Part shown: piece by piece, positions 37,332-39,643 of the stretch
How positions within the stretch are numbered: the first letter of the stretch is position 1
Layout of the letters: each line of letters opens with the position of its first letter
Assembly: GCA_024404245.1 (NCBI GenBank)
Contig: JAKSQH010000011.1
Span: 1 to 39,643, forward strand
Origin: Clostridia bacterium
Lineage (GTDB): Bacteria > Bacillota > Clostridia > Christensenellales > Aristaeellaceae
DNA length: 39,643 nt
Direction of reading: 5' to 3'
Notes under the pieces: model-generated
What the model was told of the DNA's origin: nothing
Database searches by the model: none
What the model saw: the letters and a program-made list of their open reading frames with translations, nothing else
Position numbers and translations under genes: made by a program

Positions 37332-37541
37332 CTACTTCGCGTCATATTCAGCCCGCATGATAAATACATTGATGATTCCGTTCCCGGCGGTTGCCAGAAT
37401 TCTGATCGGATACGGCAATGTATTGCTGAATACAAAGTCTGAATGCCTGCCGACCGCGGCATCAAAGAACTGCGGCACATATGATATCCCGGTGTATTTG
37501 TGAATACTCCACTCTTCAATTTTCAGCGGAAGTATCAGCAC
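37332..37541 (-). pseudogene. C-terminal remnant of a VanW-family protein
   Basis: This minus-frame stretch reads IEEWSIHKYTG, then SYVPQFFDAAVG, DFVFSNTLPYPIRI and ends INVFIMRAEYDAK. It follows the end of the VanW domain, where SYVPxxxDAxV and DFxFxN...YPI are conserved. The N-terminal domain and the GGGVCQ motif are missing. The remnant begins inside the 3' end of the secreted gene (overlap to 37541, GTG-like start only), so it is not an independent gene. It is likely the tail left by a deletion or gene replacement. Compare with the intact VanW protein at 11278-12984. Confidence 0.65.
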
Positions 37542-39030
37542 CGATCATGGCATTCTCAACATCAGGGAACCCCGTTACAGGCGCGTAGCCGCCGCTCCCT
37601 TCATAGGTGTAGAAATTGATGCTGTTGTTTTCCGCGATTTCAAGTCCGTAATACCGGTACACTTTATTCCCGGCATCCTCCGTGAATTCGGCGCACAGGA
37701 TGTAAGGCACATCGGCCCAATACAACCCCCATGACCGGTTGTAAGGATACAGCTGATACCTGTAGCTTCTTTGATTGAACAGAAAAGGCAATGAAGCAGC
37801 ATTGTCAAACGCGACATCCGTATACCACGATCCGTCTTGCCCTTCATAATCCGTACAGATGAATGCACTTTCGTTGATGTCATAGGCTTCCATCGTGCCG
37901 TCCGCGTGAAAATCCAGCAGCGTGCCGAAAAAGCCTCCGCCCGCGGTGTTGAAGTACGCGCCGTCAAGGCGGGTTTCCGATGCCTCGGGAAGATCGGGTG
38001 TCAGCTGACCTGCCGGCACAAAGCCCCGCGTTTTCTGACCGTCCGGTTCTGCTTCAACATAAGCGTAATAGTAATCCGCCATACCGAGAACCGTTACCGC
38101 GGTCCCCGCCGGAAGCGTAAAGCTGTGATATTCACTGACCCACGGATCGTCCGTCAGATAAGTACCGCCAGTAACGTGCATCGGGATACGCGCAAAGTTC
38201 TCCTGCTGCCGGCGGTCATCCACATAACCTTTTTGAATATATCCGACCCGGTGCGTACGTACGGACACCTCATATTCTATGAGATCCCAGTCCCCGTCTG
38301 ACCGGAGATAGCGGAAACCGCCCCTGGGATTGACTGAAGCTTTCCCGTTACCCGCGCGGTAGCTCGCCTTGTCCGGTGCCGAATAGACCGGAACGTTTTC
38401 TTTCTTCCCCTTTATTTCAGTGCCGGTCCCGCCAAAGAGAACATCCCTGCCGGTCAGTGAGCAGCATATGTTCGTTGCTTCAGCTGAATACCCGGAGAAC
38501 GGAAGCCGCGCGTGGAACTGACCGACCGGAATCGGTGAAACAGTGTTCCACCAAAGATCATCACACACATAACCGTATCTCTGCGCGTCATATTCCCAGA
38601 TGTCATCCCACTGATATGAAATCAGGGAATATCCGGCAGCGAATTCCGAAGTGTCATAGTCAAAAGTATATTCGGACCCGATGCCCGGATACGATACGGT
38701 CAAAGCGGTTCCGTCGACGGAAAGTTTCGGGGGTTTCTCCGTATCTTCAGGCTGCCATACCGCTGTATGCAGCACCTGCACTTCACCTTTGTTCAGGCTG
38801 AGCAGCAGCACATTATGATAACGCGAGCCGAGCACGGCGGCTTCAATTCCGTTTTTGCTGACGCAGTTGCTGATCGCGGAATAGTCATCATAGTCATGGG
38901 TACTGCTGACGAATTTATACAGCGTTCCGGCGGACAGGCCCCATGAATTGGCCATCGCCGCCGGGATGCAGCAGGCGGTAAAAACAGTAAGCATGATGAG
39001 CAGAAGGGCAATACAGGTCCTCAGTTTCAT
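37516..39030 (-). CDS. Secreted protein with SH3-like domains, otherwise uncharacterised
   Basis: This 504-residue protein has a signal peptide (MKLRTCIALLLIMLTVFTACCIP through about AMA). The CC may be an accidental lipobox-like pair, not a clear lipoprotein site. The N-terminal 200 residues are unrecognised and aromatic-rich. Two SH3-like segments follow: about 215-275 (VPVYSAPDKASYRAG to VGYIQKGYV) and about 285-335 (TYLTDDPWVS to KTRGFVPAGQL). The C-terminal 160 residues are again unrecognised, Tyr-rich and mostly beta. GGAGG precedes ATG 39030. The C-terminus may have been altered by fusion with the VanW remnant that overlaps its end. SH3-like domains often bind cell-wall peptides; nothing more can be claimed. 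Confidence 0.75.
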   Translation of the reverse strand: MKLRTCIALLLIMLTVFTACCIPAAMANSWGLSAGTLYKFVSSTHDYDDYSAISNCVSKNGIEAAVLGSRYHNVLLLSLNKGEVQVLHTAVWQPEDTEKPPKLSVDGTALTVSYPGIGSEYTFDYDTSEFAAGYSLISYQWDDIWEYDAQRYGYVCDDLWWNTVSPIPVGQFHARLPFSGYSAEATNICCSLTGRDVLFGGTGTEIKGKKENVPVYSAPDKASYRAGNGKASVNPRGGFRYLRSDGDWDLIEYEVSVRTHRVGYIQKGYVDDRRQQENFARIPMHVTGGTYLTDDPWVSEYHSFTLPAGTAVTVLGMADYYYAYVEAEPDGQKTRGFVPAGQLTPDLPEASETRLDGAYFNTAGGGFFGTLLDFHADGTMEAYDINESAFICTDYEGQDGSWYTDVAFDNAASLPFLFNQRSYRYQLYPYNRSWGLYWADVPYILCAEFTEDAGNKVYRYYGLEIAENNSINFYTYEGSGGYAPVTGFPDVENAMIGADTSAEN

Positions 39031-39297
39031 TTTCAGCCTCCTGAAGCGGTAATATTGAACGCACGTGAATTTTCACGTATTGCGCCGGCTTCCATATCAA
39101 TCAACGAAGTGATATGGAGGAATATTCCCTGTCAGTGCATTTTTGTTTTTCCGGCGCGGATATCGCGCGGAACGGTTGAAAATCAACATGATTTCTGAAA
39201 CAGATTCCGGATTGAGCAACACCGGCGCTGCCTTTTCCCCTGGCAAAACAGTTATATCACAAAAATTAAGTAAGTTGAATACGATTCTGTACATAAA
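39031..39297. promoter_or_regulatory. Intergenic region with three palindromes upstream of the secreted SH3 gene
   Basis: No gene is seen. The region holds ACGTGAA-TT-TTCACGT (39063-39078), TCCATATCA/TGATATGGA (39091-39099 and 39110-39118), and the palindrome GGAATATTCC (39119-39128). They lie within 100 bases of the ATG at 39030 and could be operators or mRNA leader structures. I found no convincing -35/-10 pair. Confidence 0.45.
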
Positions 39298-39324
39298 CGC
39301 GCCCGTCAGCACACGGCGGGCGCG
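39298..39324 (-). terminator. Terminator of the gene at the window end
   Basis: CGCGCCCG (39298-39305) pairs with CGGGCGCG (39317-39324). On the minus strand it follows the stop at 39343 and runs into TTTATG. Confidence 0.65.
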
Positions 39325-39342
39325 AATGGCTATGGCAGGCTG

Positions 39343-39643
39343 TCAGCCGTTGATATTTTCCGTTGTCTCTTCAAAGTGAATGATATTGAGATCCATGTCA
39401 AACTGCATATCCCACCGGATTCCCGCGTTATCACCGTTATCAAGTATCACCAGCAGTGTGGGGTGGATCCTGTGCTGATCCGGATTGACCGGATCATCAA
39501 ACATGGTTCCGACAATGAAAGCGGCCTGCTTCAGTTCATCTTCGCTACAGGATGTATGCGCAAGGATATATTCCCTGCCTTTTTCAATGACGGCCTCTTC
39601 GGTCAGATTGTGTTCATACAGGAACTGATCCAGCGTGTAAACG
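39343..39643 (-). CDS. 3' end of an uncharacterised gene, 5' part outside the window
   Basis: The minus strand is open from the window edge to a TGA at 39343-39345, giving 99 residues that begin VYTLDQFLYEHNLTEEAV and end ETTENING. The piece is acidic with a helical start and a beta-rich centre (HPTLLVILDNGDN). No start codon lies in the window, and the hairpin right after the stop is a good sign that it is a true 3' end. Family not recognised. Confidence 0.6.
   Translation of the reverse strand, partial: VYTLDQFLYEHNLTEEAVIEKGREYILAHTSCSEDELKQAAFIVGTMFDDPVNPDQHRIHPTLLVILDNGDNAGIRWDMQFDMDLNIIHFEETTENING

Overview
The window looks like a chromosomal piece of a GC-rich, uncultured-type clostridial Bacillota, probably from a gut or rumen. 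This is inferred from gene order and families, not from a marker gene. The evidence is the tilS-hpt-ftsH order, the tig-clpP-clpX order, strong AGGAGG-type ribosome sites, sigma-A-like promoters, a VanW-family protein, a BspA-type leucine-rich-repeat surface protein and a CE15-like glucuronoyl esterase. No rRNA, tRNA, CRISPR array or intact transposase was seen.

Layout. (1) 1-5118 is an AT-richer accessory end. It holds a 3' remnant of a D12-class (Dam-like) adenine methylase, a translationally coupled pair of unrecognised genes, and a 1161-residue secreted protein made of 16 BspA-type LRRs followed by seven Ig-like repeats. (2) 5355-8581 holds a small unknown gene with an N-acyl-D-amino-acid deacylase, then an AAA/DUF4143 ATPase on the other strand. 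(3) 8699-11152 encodes a secreted protein with about twenty CxxC knuckles, with palindromic elements on both sides. (4) 18654 back to 11278 is a minus-strand housekeeping operon: a low-complexity membrane protein, tilS, hpt, ftsH and a VanW-domain membrane protein, behind a clear promoter with an inverted repeat at the start site. (5) 18912-28545 is a plus-strand run: a 60-residue membrane protein, a polyprenyl-phosphate sugar transferase, galE, a 1713-residue protein ending in an actin/Hsp70-type ATPase domain, a SpoU/TrmH methyltransferase and an adenosine deaminase-family enzyme. (6) 28590-28826 is a non-coding string of hairpins. (7) The tig-clpP-clpX operon runs on the minus strand at 32128-28827. 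(8) 33978-32291 is purC plus a phosphodiester glycosidase-family protein. (9) 34157-39643 is an accessory stretch with a MIF-like tautomerase, a CE15-like esterase, a Gph-type phosphatase, a secreted SH3-like protein and the 3' end of another gene. It also holds three decayed genes: a MATE transporter and a flavin reductase that each keep both ends but lack the middle, and a VanW C-terminal piece.

Best candidate for something undescribed: the giant protein at 21632-26773, which joins an N-terminal region possibly related to the tubulin/FtsZ fold, a coiled coil and a C-terminal actin-like ATPase. It is embedded and translationally coupled in a sugar transferase/galE operon. The hairpin cluster at 28590-28826 and the two clean internal deletions at 34223 and 36315 come next.
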